Of a DNA stretch of 53,141 nt, positions 1-6,970 are shown one piece after another (the stretch's first letter is position 1; each line of letters begins with the position of its first letter). The translations under genes were made by a program, and so were the position numbers. Below the pieces are notes generated by a model. It was not told the origin of the DNA. It saw nothing but the letters and a program-made list of their open reading frames with translations, and did not search any database. The stretch covers positions 1 through 53,141 of the forward strand of contig JAILOV010000048.1 in assembly GCA_024690605.1 (NCBI GenBank), read 5' to 3'. Source of the stretch: Lachnospiraceae bacterium. GTDB taxonomy: Bacteria > Bacillota > Clostridia > Lachnospirales > Lachnospiraceae.

Positions 1-39
1 ATATCCTCTAAAGAACTTAGAAAAGAGTTGGGGATATAG
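1..39 (+). CDS. C-terminal tail of a probable antitoxin (cut by window start)
   Basis: An open frame enters from the left edge and ends at a TAG at 37-39, reading I-S-S-K-E-L-R-K-E-L-G-I. Its stop is three bases before the start of a RelE/ParE-type toxin. That is the usual spacing of a type II antitoxin gene ahead of its toxin. The antitoxin call rests on this position alone, because the remaining twelve residues are too few for a family assignment. Confidence 0.4.
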   Translation: MSSKELRKELGI

Positions 40-42
40 TTT

Positions 43-390
43 ATGAAGAGTGTTGAGTATTCCCAGCTTGTTAAAAGGAAGCTCCTGAAACTCAAAAAAG
101 AGCTTGCCGGGGAGTATGGTGAGGAGAAAACGAAAGAAATCCTGACGGCTATGGCAGACCATGTTGACATGCTTGGGCAACATGAAGAAAGCGGTGTCAG
201 CATATCCCGTATGTATGACATAGATACTGATTATTGGTATTTATTCACGAATCACAATTATTTTATCTATAGGATTGAAGCAAAGAAAGTGGTTGTTGTC
301 CAGATGTTTAATGAGCGTGAAGATTTCATGATGAAACTGTTTGGAATATCCGGACGGACTCAGGAATCTATAGATTATTGGGGAGAATGA
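43..390 (+). CDS. RelE/ParE-superfamily toxin-like protein
   Basis: This 115-residue basic protein fits the RelE/ParE (plasmid stabilisation) fold in length and layout. It has a Lys-rich N-terminal helix, a central stretch with an R-M-Y-x-I-D pair, then beta strands reading YFIYRIE and KVVVVQMFNERED, and a short C-terminal tail. Such toxins cleave mRNA on the ribosome or inhibit gyrase, and are held inactive by the upstream antitoxin. The start at 43 lies just behind the stop of the partial upstream gene, which suggests translational coupling. The region is AT-richer than everything after 1784, consistent with acquisition on a mobile element. I see no active-site motif firm enough to choose between RelE and ParE activity. 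Confidence 0.6.
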   Translation: MKSVEYSQLVKRKLLKLKKELAGEYGEEKTKEILTAMADHVDMLGQHEESGVSISRMYDIDTDYWYLFTNHNYFIYRIEAKKVVVVQMFNEREDFMMKLFGISGRTQESIDYWGE

Positions 391-577
391 AAATCCTGGG
401 AGGTGTTTCAAAAAGAAACCACTGGCAACACTTTGGCAACAAAAAATCAGATAGTCAGAATAAAATGTGGAAATGAGATAAGAATACGCCATATTTTATG
501 CCAAAACTAAACATATATGCTAAAGTTCTTCCGAGAACTTATGGAGATGGAGTGATAACGAGCCAAAGTAGAGAAGA

Positions 578-693
578 GATCATCAGCGGTCACCGGAGGT
601 GACCGGCAAAAAGCCAGACACACCCGCAAGCTCGCTTGCAAGGGTGTGTCTGCTTTTTTGCCGGAGAGCTTGCGGAGCAAGCGTCTGATGATC
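578..693. repeat. Compound inverted repeat: three hairpins closed by an outer stem
   Basis: The outer arms GATCATCAG (578-586) and CTGATGATC (685-693) are perfectly complementary. Between them lie three further hairpins. The first pairs GGTCACC with GGTGACC across a GGA loop (588-604). The second is long and pairs 603-625 with 642-664, with arms built around CAGACACACCC and GGGTGTGTCTG and a smaller GCAAG/CTTGC stem at its tip. The third pairs GCTTGC with GCAAGC across another GGA loop (668-682). The first and second share two bases at 603-604, so both cannot be fully formed at once. The element could act as folded single-stranded DNA (transfer origin or recombination site) or as structured RNA. 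Sequence alone does not decide this. Confidence 0.75.
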
Positions 694-744
694 TCGTATC
701 ACCTTGGCGACAACAGTCAGCGAGATGGAGCGAAGCGGAATCGA

Positions 745-763
745 GCGGAGTTTTGAACTCCGC
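745..763. repeat. Short perfect hairpin
   Basis: GCGGAGTT (745-752) pairs with AACTCCGC (756-763) across a three-base TTG loop. A further GCGGAGTTTTTCGG copy follows at 772. No clean run of T directly follows the stem, so a terminator call is weak. It may be part of the repeat-rich block just upstream. Confidence 0.5.
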
Positions 764-804
764 GGAATTGTGCGGAGTTTTTCGGTAACTGCCTCATCAT
801 AAGC

Positions 805-842
805 GTTAATTGCATCATGTTTACGAAAATGATGCAATTAAC
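805..842. repeat. 14-bp perfect inverted repeat
   Basis: GTTAATTGCATCAT (805-818) and ATGATGCAATTAAC (829-842) are exact reverse complements around a ten-base centre (GTTTACGAAA), whose TTT and AAA can extend the stem. The arms are AT-rich and lack a following T-run. A protein-binding operator or recombination core is therefore more likely than a terminator. It sits about 80 bases before the peptidase start. Confidence 0.7.
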
Positions 843-923
843 ATTGACAATGAGTATATTGATATATGGACAAATTTTTTGATGAAGGCTCCAACAAATC
901 AGGTAGCTGGAGGATTAAAAAGG

Positions 924-1658
924 ATGAGAGTGATTTTGACAAGCTCACTTGGTGGGCAAGAAAAAATAAATGGCAAGAGGCTTCCGGCCAAGTTGCCTGA
1001 AACCAACGGATTATTGAAGAATATTCAAGCTGTTTGGAAAAATGATTCCAAGGTAATGATCATCAGCGGATCACCTGCATATTATGACAAAAATGATAGC
1101 GTATTATTCTGCCTGAAGGGAGCTTTTTCTCTGAGCAATCTCAGTGCTTCAGAAGTATTGATGTGTGACGAACGAAACAAAGAGATCATAGAACGCCTTC
1201 CTGAAATAGATGTGCTGATCCTGGCAGGTGGACATGTGCCGACACAAAACAGTTTTATGAAGACTATAGGGTTAAAAGAACGACTGCAGGTCTGGGATGG
1301 TTTGCTGATTGCATGGAGTGCCGGATCCATGAACTGTGCTGAAACGGTTTATGCAGGTCCGGAACTTCCGGGGGAGGCAGTTGATCCGAATTATCAAAGA
1401 TGGATCAGCGGTCTTGGAATAACAAAAACCAATATTTTTCCTCATTTCGAGGCACTGAGGGATGAAACGCTTGACGGGATGAGACTGATAGAGGATATTA
1501 CCTACGCCGACAGTATGGCACACGAGATAATTGCTTTGAATAACGGAAGTTTTATTGTTGCAGACAATGGCGTAGAAACACTTTATGGGGAAGCATACAG
1601 CATCAAAAACGGGGAGCAGAAACAAATCTGTGCAGATGAAAAATGGATACAGCTATAA
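924..1658 (+). CDS. Peptidase E-like (family S51) protein
   Basis: This 244-residue protein has the layout of peptidase E and cyanophycinase-like enzymes, which use a Ser nucleophile in a class I glutamine amidotransferase-like fold. The N-terminus MRVILTSSLGG, the ILAGGHVPTQ loop and the nucleophile elbow AWSAGSMN are typical of the family. Peptidase E removes N-terminal Asp from dipeptides in the cytoplasm. I chose ATG 924 because a GGAGG lies ten bases upstream and family homology begins there. The in-frame TTG at 810 would add 38 unrelated residues and start inside an inverted repeat. The gene shares the AT-richer composition of the left end and has no partner gene next to it. Confidence 0.8.
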   Translation: MRVILTSSLGGQEKINGKRLPAKLPETNGLLKNIQAVWKNDSKVMIISGSPAYYDKNDSVLFCLKGAFSLSNLSASEVLMCDERNKEIIERLPEIDVLILAGGHVPTQNSFMKTIGLKERLQVWDGLLIAWSAGSMNCAETVYAGPELPGEAVDPNYQRWISGLGITKTNIFPHFEALRDETLDGMRLIEDITYADSMAHEIIALNNGSFIVADNGVETLYGEAYSIKNGEQKQICADEKWIQL

Positions 1659-1740
1659 ACAGTTTTATAAGTAAATATCAGCTTGATAACACTAGATCAT
1701 TTGGAAAGCTTTAAAAAGCAGGATGAAAGAAGAAGGAAGC

Positions 1741-1767
1741 CAGTTGGTTACAAATTATAACCAACTG
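1741..1767. repeat. 10-bp hairpin at the composition boundary
   Basis: CAGTTGGTTA (1741-1750) pairs perfectly with TAACCAACTG (1758-1767) around a seven-base AT-only loop except for one C. It lies between the convergent ends of the peptidase gene and the solute-binding pseudogene. It could end transcription weakly in either direction, although neither flank has a strong T-run. It could also mark the edge of the AT-rich segment. Confidence 0.5.
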
Positions 1768-1783
1768 AAAACGTCTAACAGAT

Positions 1784-3012
1784 TCAATTCTCCGCCACAA
1801 ACTTATCCAGCTGACTTTGTATCTCGGCGATCACTTTGCGAAGCCCTGCGTCTTCCATATGGCTTAACATTTCGGGAATGACCTCATCCGGATCGGATAT
1901 CCCGGTATACAGCTTTGACCGGTATTCCATGATCATCTTCTTGATCTCATTGCATTCGGATTCCACGGAACTTAAGTCGGGCGTAAATCCCATGGCAACG
2001 GATACCGTCGCATCGGCATAGCCCGCCAGCGTCTTCTCCCACTGATGGATATCGGTAGGCACTTCCGGAAACGGAGAAGCCTCAAGCGCACCCAATGTGA
2101 CGTGCCCCTGCGTATATGCCTGGACGTTCATATGATCGGTACCTTCCGCGGTACGGATGATCGTGCCGTCCACATTCCGGTTATAATGCTTGCCCTCAAT
2201 ACCGTAGCGTGCGGTTTCCCTGTACCACGGATCCGTATTCATCAGTTCGATCAGTTTCATCGCCTCGACAGGATGCTCCGTGAAAGCGCTGACAGCGGTC
2301 ATTGCCTGAATGGAAGATGTGCTGAGGTACGGTCCGTCGAACCGGGCGATATAGACCGGTTTCTTGATCGTATTTGCCCATATGGATTCGGCGCTAAACC
2401 AGCCCTGGCCGGATTGAACCACACCGGATTCGGCCCGGGGCATCTTTTCCAGTTCTGCGGCATCGGGATTGATATAGCCCAGTTTCTGCCACCGGTGCAC
2501 GGTCTGCAGCCGCTCTTTCCATGCCGGGATCTCCAGAGCGCATTTAACTTCGTAAGCATGGCTCGTTCCCTGTGCGTTCCAGTCCAATCCGACCAGAATA
2601 TCCATGTTCAGCCAGTCAACGAGAGCCATCTGCCATGAGGTGATACCCGACGAGGCGACCTTGATCGGATAGTCATCCGGATGATCGTCCTTATAGGCCT
2701 TTAGATACGGTTCGATCTCCTCAAAGGAAATGTCCAGATCCTGCTCAAATCCTTTCTGTTTCAGATAATAATCCCTGTCCAGGATCCAGAAGATCTCAAA
2801 TCCGATATCCTTCATATGCGGGACAGCGTAAACCCTGTCATGCACCTTCGTGCCGGCCCATGCGGATTCGAGAACCGTGTCTTTTAACCCGGGATACTGA
2901 TCCAGATCATCCGTCAGATCCCGGAAATTACCGGCGGAAACGTTTTTCGCAAAATCATTCCACCAGTTGAGAACGGATGACAAGAAAGCCAAATCGTGGT
3001 AAACTGATTGAT
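1784..3012 (-). pseudogene. 5'-truncated ABC sugar-binding protein (DUF3502-type)
   Basis: About 410 residues match the middle and C-terminal part of a clostridial extracellular solute-binding protein of the type carrying a C-terminal DUF3502 domain. Recognisable pieces are YHDLAF near the break, YAVPHMKDIGFEIFW, MTAVSAFTEHPVEAMKLIELMNTD, the YGIEGKHY box and the C-terminal helical tail ending KFVAEN. Intact members are roughly 500 residues and begin with a lipoprotein signal. Here the first hundred or so residues are missing, and the open frame simply runs on antisense through the next gene. I place the break near 3012, just before the response regulator. No permease genes are adjacent, so it is most likely a non-functional remnant of a carbohydrate transporter. 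Confidence 0.7.
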
Positions 3013-3062
3013 ACTGACGTTTTATGGGAACAGACAACCTGTTGCAGCAAACGGAGATACGA

Positions 3063-4403
3063 ATGGAACACTGGATCGCAGTGGTCGATGACGAAGCGAT
3101 ATGTCTGACAAATGCGCGGAACATGCTCGGCGAAGAGGGGATGCGCGTCAGCTGCCTGCGATCGGGAAGCGATCTTCTGAAATTTATAGCGAGAAACTCG
3201 CCGGATCTGATCCTTCTGGATATCATGATGCCGGGCATGGACGGGTTTGAGACGTTTAATGCCCTGCGGAAGCTGGAGGATGAGCTCGGCAGACCGCATG
3301 TTCCCGTGATCTTCCTCACGGGGGATAATGACGCTGCGGTCGAACAGCAGGGACTGGAGCTCGGCGCATCCGATTTTATCCGAAAGCCTTTCAACAAAGA
3401 GATCATCGTCAAGCGGATCGGGAACACCATCGCCAACAACAAGACCATCGAGAGTCTGACAGAGGAGGCGATGGTCGACAAGCTGACAGGCTTTCTGAAC
3501 AAAGCCCACGGGGCGGAGCGGATCTCCAAACTGTGCGGTCGCAAGACCGGCGCCCTCATGATCCTGGATCTGGACAATTTCAAGCTGGTCAACGATCTGT
3601 TCGGCCATGAGATGGGAGACCGGGTGCTGGTGGCGTTTGCCGATATCATCCGGAATAACACGCGGGAGACCGACACGATCAGCCGGATCGGCGGTGACGA
3701 GTTCATGGCGTTCTATGAGGATCTGACCGATGAAAGTGCCGTGACATCCATCACCCTGCGGCTCAATGCGCAGCTGCAGGAGGAAGCAGATGCGCTGATG
3801 GGGGAGGGGCACGGCATCCCGCTGGGGATCTCCGTCGGTGTCGTGATGGTCCCCAGACACGGCAGGGATTATGATAAACTGTTCGCCCTGGCGGACAGCG
3901 CCTTATACCGGGTCAAGCAGAACGGGAAACACGGTTGCTTTGTGCACGACCCGCTTGCCGACAGCGACGACCTGGCCGGTGCGGATCCGGAGACGAGGCT
4001 GGACCGCATCATCAAGATCGTGGAAGAACGAAATGACACCGGCGGCGCGCTGATATTGGGGAGCGATGCCTTTGCACTCATCTACCGGTTCATTCTGAGA
4101 TTCTACAAGAGATACGGAGGGACGGCCGCACTGGTGCTGTTTACGGTCTCCTGCTCCGTGCAAGAGGATAATCGGGAACTTCTGGAAATCTGCGCCGCTT
4201 TTTCCGACATGTTGCAGAAGACGCTCCGGATGAGCGATATCATGATGCAGAGCGGTTCATACAGCTTTTTTGTGATGCTGACGGAGCGCACGAAGCTGGA
4301 GGCGGAGGACGCCATCAGCAGGATCATGCGCGAATGGGAGAAAACGGAGCATGCGGCGTCCGCCGAGGCGGAATATGTTTACCGGTATTTCGAGCATTCC
4401 TGA
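3063..4403 (+). CDS. Response regulator with diguanylate cyclase (REC-GGDEF) and degenerate second GGDEF
   Basis: This 446-residue cytoplasmic protein has a receiver domain at 1-120, with an acidic pair at D9/D10, phosphoacceptor D53 in LILLDIMMPGMDG and K108. A GGDEF domain follows at about 135-300, with an intact RIGGDEF motif (210-214). An RxxD product-inhibition site (RETD, 201-204) lies five residues before it. It should make c-di-GMP on phosphorylation. The last 145 residues look like a second, decayed GGDEF domain, with SGSYSF in place of the active-site loop. I chose ATG 3063 because GGAG lies six bases upstream and the receiver core begins there; the frame is open from 3024. The kinase gene follows after 20 bases and is its probable phosphodonor. 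Confidence 0.88.
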   Translation: MEHWIAVVDDEAICLTNARNMLGEEGMRVSCLRSGSDLLKFIARNSPDLILLDIMMPGMDGFETFNALRKLEDELGRPHVPVIFLTGDNDAAVEQQGLELGASDFIRKPFNKEIIVKRIGNTIANNKTIESLTEEAMVDKLTGFLNKAHGAERISKLCGRKTGALMILDLDNFKLVNDLFGHEMGDRVLVAFADIIRNNTRETDTISRIGGDEFMAFYEDLTDESAVTSITLRLNAQLQEEADALMGEGHGIPLGISVGVVMVPRHGRDYDKLFALADSALYRVKQNGKHGCFVHDPLADSDDLAGADPETRLDRIIKIVEERNDTGGALILGSDAFALIYRFILRFYKRYGGTAALVLFTVSCSVQEDNRELLEICAAFSDMLQKTLRMSDIMMQSGSYSFFVMLTERTKLEAEDAISRIMREWEKTEHAASAEAEYVYRYFEHS

Positions 4404-4423
4404 CAGCAAGGGGGAAGGATAGG

Positions 4424-6925
4424 ATGATCTGGTATGCTCTGATCGGCGCACTTGCCATGTCGGTTCTCGTCATGGAGAATCATGATATCCTCTTTCACGG
4501 AAAGGGCAGGCGGAAGGATATACAGATCTACCGCCGTTTTCTATTCGGCATCATGACCTATTATGCCACCGATATCCTGTGGGGCATTCTGGACGATCTG
4601 CATCTGACCGCATTGCTGTACGTGGTCACCGTGGTCTACTATGTCGCGATGGCGGTCTGCGTGCTGCTGTGGACGGAATATGTTGTGGCATATCTGGCAG
4701 AAACCAATGCATACGGCCGCCTGCTGGCCATCGTGGGACATGTGTTTTTTTCTGTGGTTTTTGTGGTCACAGTCATCAACTGCTTTACGCCGGTTCTGTT
4801 CTGGTTTGATGCGGACGGTGTATATCACGTCTGCCCCGCAAGACACGCGCAGCTCGTGTTCCAGATCGTGATGTTTGTGATGACGAGTGTCTACACCTTC
4901 CGGTCCATGCGGCGAACGGAGGGGACGGCCAGGAACCGGTACCGGACGATCTATCTGTTCGGACTGGTCGTGGCGGGTCTTCTGCTCGTCCAGCTGAAAT
5001 ATCCCTTCCTGCCGCTGTATACCATCGGATTTATGCTTGGCTCCTGTCTGCTCCATATCTTCGTGGTCGGTAACGAAATGGACGAATACCGGCAGGAGAT
5101 CAGCGCTACCGAGGCGGCCAATAAGGCAAAGAGCACCTTCCTTTCGAACATGTCTCATGAGATCCGCACGCCCATCAATGCCATTCTCGGCATGAATGAG
5201 ATGATCCTGCGCGAGAGCAGCGAAGAGAATATTCTGGAGTACTCCGAGAGTGTCCGCACAGCGGGACAGTCACTGCTGGGACTTGTCAATGACATTCTCG
5301 ATTTTTCCAGGATCGAGGCCGGTAAGCTCGAGATCGTTCCGGTGGACTATGACCTGTCTTCCGTTCTGAACGATCTGGTCCTCATGGTGCGGTCACGGGC
5401 GGATGAGAAGGGGCTCACGCTGAAACTTGACTTTGACCGCGATACGCCGAAGCGGCTCCATGGAGATGAGGTGCGCATCAAGCAGGCGGTCACGAACATC
5501 CTGACCAATGCCGTAAAATATACGGAGAAGGGCGGTATCACTTTTACGGTGGGATTCGAGCGCGTGCCTGACGATGAGGAAAGCGTGCAGATCAGGGTGG
5601 CGGTCCGCGACACCGGCATCGGGATCCGCCAGGAGGACATGGAAAAGCTCTTTTCGGAGTTTGAGAGGATCGAGGAGGGTCGCAACCGCTATGTGGAAGG
5701 AACCGGGCTCGGCATGAGCATCACAGTGAGCCTGCTCGAGATGATGGGCTCCTCCCTGCAGGTGGAAAGTGAATACGGAAAGGGATCGACCTTTTCCTTT
5801 TCGCTCAGACAGAGGGTGATCAGCTGGGAACCTCTCGGAGATTATGGGGCTTCGTTCAGGGAGCATCTGATGAAGCGCCGGGAGTACCGGGAGCGGTTTA
5901 CGGCAGAGGACGCCCGGGTCCTGGTCGTGGATGACAACCTCATGAATCTGACAGTGTTCAAGGCCCTTGTCGGGAAAACCCTGATCAAGGTGGATACCGC
6001 GGATAGCGGTGGTGCGGGACTGGCGCTCGCGAGGAAGAAAAAGTACGATCTGATCTTTCTCGATCACATGATGCCGGAAAAGGACGGGATCGAGACTCTG
6101 CAGGAGCTGAAAGCCGGGACGGACGGTCCGAATGCCCGGACGCCGGTCGTCTGCCTGACCGCAAATGCGATCTCGGGATCCCGGGAGATCTATCTTTCGG
6201 CGGGGTTTGATGATTATCTGACGAAGCCGATCAATGCCGATCTGCTGGAGAAACTGCTGATGCAGTATCTGCCGGAGAACAAAGTGGAAAGACGTGTCGT
6301 TTCGGAGGAAGAGGAAACGGAGGCGGACAGCGTCACCGATCTGCCGGATCCCCTCAGAGAACTTGATGAGCAGAGCTGGATCGACGTGCGGACAGGCGTC
6401 AAAAACAGCGGCTCGACGGAATCCTATCTGCCCATCCTCCGGATCTTCTACACCTCCCTGCAGGAAAAGGCAGAGGAACTGGAACGACTTTATGCCGAGA
6501 AGGATCTGAAAAACTACACGATCAAGGTGCACGCGCTCAAGAGCTCGGCGAGGATCATCGGAGCGGCGGCATTCGGCGAGGAGGCGCAGGCGCTGGAGGA
6601 TGCCGGGAAACGGGAGGATCTGGCTTATATCAACGGGCACCATGACGGGTTCATGGAAGAATATCGAAGTTTTGAGGAACCGCTTTCCGCGGTCTTCCCG
6701 GAAGAGGAGAACGCGGAAAGACCCGTGGCGGATCCCGAACTGATGGATACCGTGTATAAAGAACTGCACGATGCCGCCGATGATATGGACTGCGACAGGC
6801 TGCAGGCGATCCTGAAGGAAATGGAGGAATACAGCGTCCCGGAGCAGGACACCGAACGGTGGAAGGCCATCACGGATGCGGTGAATAACTACGACTATGA
6901 CGGTGTGCTGCGGAATCTGCCCTGA
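4424..6925 (+). CDS. Membrane hybrid histidine kinase (7TM-like sensor, HisKA, HATPase, REC, HPt)
   Basis: This 833-residue protein begins with about seven hydrophobic segments (residues 1-215) containing the loop FDADGVYHVCPARH. Then come HisKA with SHEIRTPIN (His245), an HATPase domain with NILTNAVKYTEKGG and DTGIGI/GTGLGM boxes, a receiver with DDNLMN and phosphoacceptor D547, and an HPt with IKVHALKSSAR (His703). About 85 further residues form a C-terminal helical domain also found in the kinase at 13803. All relay residues are present, so phosphate can move H245 to D547 to H703 and on to the adjacent REC-GGDEF regulator. ATG 4424 has a purine-rich GGGGAAGG upstream. The sensor loop resembles that of the next gene's product, suggesting a common input. 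Confidence 0.9.
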   Translation: MIWYALIGALAMSVLVMENHDILFHGKGRRKDIQIYRRFLFGIMTYYATDILWGILDDLHLTALLYVVTVVYYVAMAVCVLLWTEYVVAYLAETNAYGRLLAIVGHVFFSVVFVVTVINCFTPVLFWFDADGVYHVCPARHAQLVFQIVMFVMTSVYTFRSMRRTEGTARNRYRTIYLFGLVVAGLLLVQLKYPFLPLYTIGFMLGSCLLHIFVVGNEMDEYRQEISATEAANKAKSTFLSNMSHEIRTPINAILGMNEMILRESSEENILEYSESVRTAGQSLLGLVNDILDFSRIEAGKLEIVPVDYDLSSVLNDLVLMVRSRADEKGLTLKLDFDRDTPKRLHGDEVRIKQAVTNILTNAVKYTEKGGITFTVGFERVPDDEESVQIRVAVRDTGIGIRQEDMEKLFSEFERIEEGRNRYVEGTGLGMSITVSLLEMMGSSLQVESEYGKGSTFSFSLRQRVISWEPLGDYGASFREHLMKRREYRERFTAEDARVLVVDDNLMNLTVFKALVGKTLIKVDTADSGGAGLALARKKKYDLIFLDHMMPEKDGIETLQELKAGTDGPNARTPVVCLTANAISGSREIYLSAGFDDYLTKPINADLLEKLLMQYLPENKVERRVVSEEEETEADSVTDLPDPLRELDEQSWIDVRTGVKNSGSTESYLPILRIFYTSLQEKAEELERLYAEKDLKNYTIKVHALKSSARIIGAAAFGEEAQALEDAGKREDLAYINGHHDGFMEEYRSFEEPLSAVFPEEENAERPVADPELMDTVYKELHDAADDMDCDRLQAILKEMEEYSVPEQDTERWKAITDAVNNYDYDGVLRNLP

Positions 6926-6970
6926 TCCGGCAGAATCATCACTTCACCCGATCGGAAAGGACAGGATATC

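Larger units (their letters stand above)
391..923. other. Gene-free, hairpin-rich stretch
   Basis: I find no convincing gene between the toxin and the peptidase. The stretch is packed with inverted repeats: a 7-bp stem with a TCCG loop at 523-540, a compound element at 578-693, an 8-bp stem at 745-763, and a 14-bp perfect inverted repeat at 805-842. The open frames crossing it on the minus strand consist of translated repeat sequence and resemble no protein I know. The composition and repeat density suggest part of an integrated mobile element. No integrase or relaxase gene lies in the window to prove it. Confidence 0.6.

Noticed and set aside
583..837. An 84-codon minus-strand frame across the hairpin region
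   Set aside because: It reads through the inverted repeats and resembles no protein; treated as chance.
866..1000. A short frame from ATG 866 reading MDKFFDEGSNKSGSW
   Set aside because: It overlaps the peptidase start in another frame, is under 50 codons and lacks a ribosome site.
3013..3706. Continuation of the solute-binding frame beyond the break
   Set aside because: The residues beyond about 3012 are the antisense of the receiver domain, Ser/Arg-rich and unrelated to binding proteins, so I end the pseudogene there.
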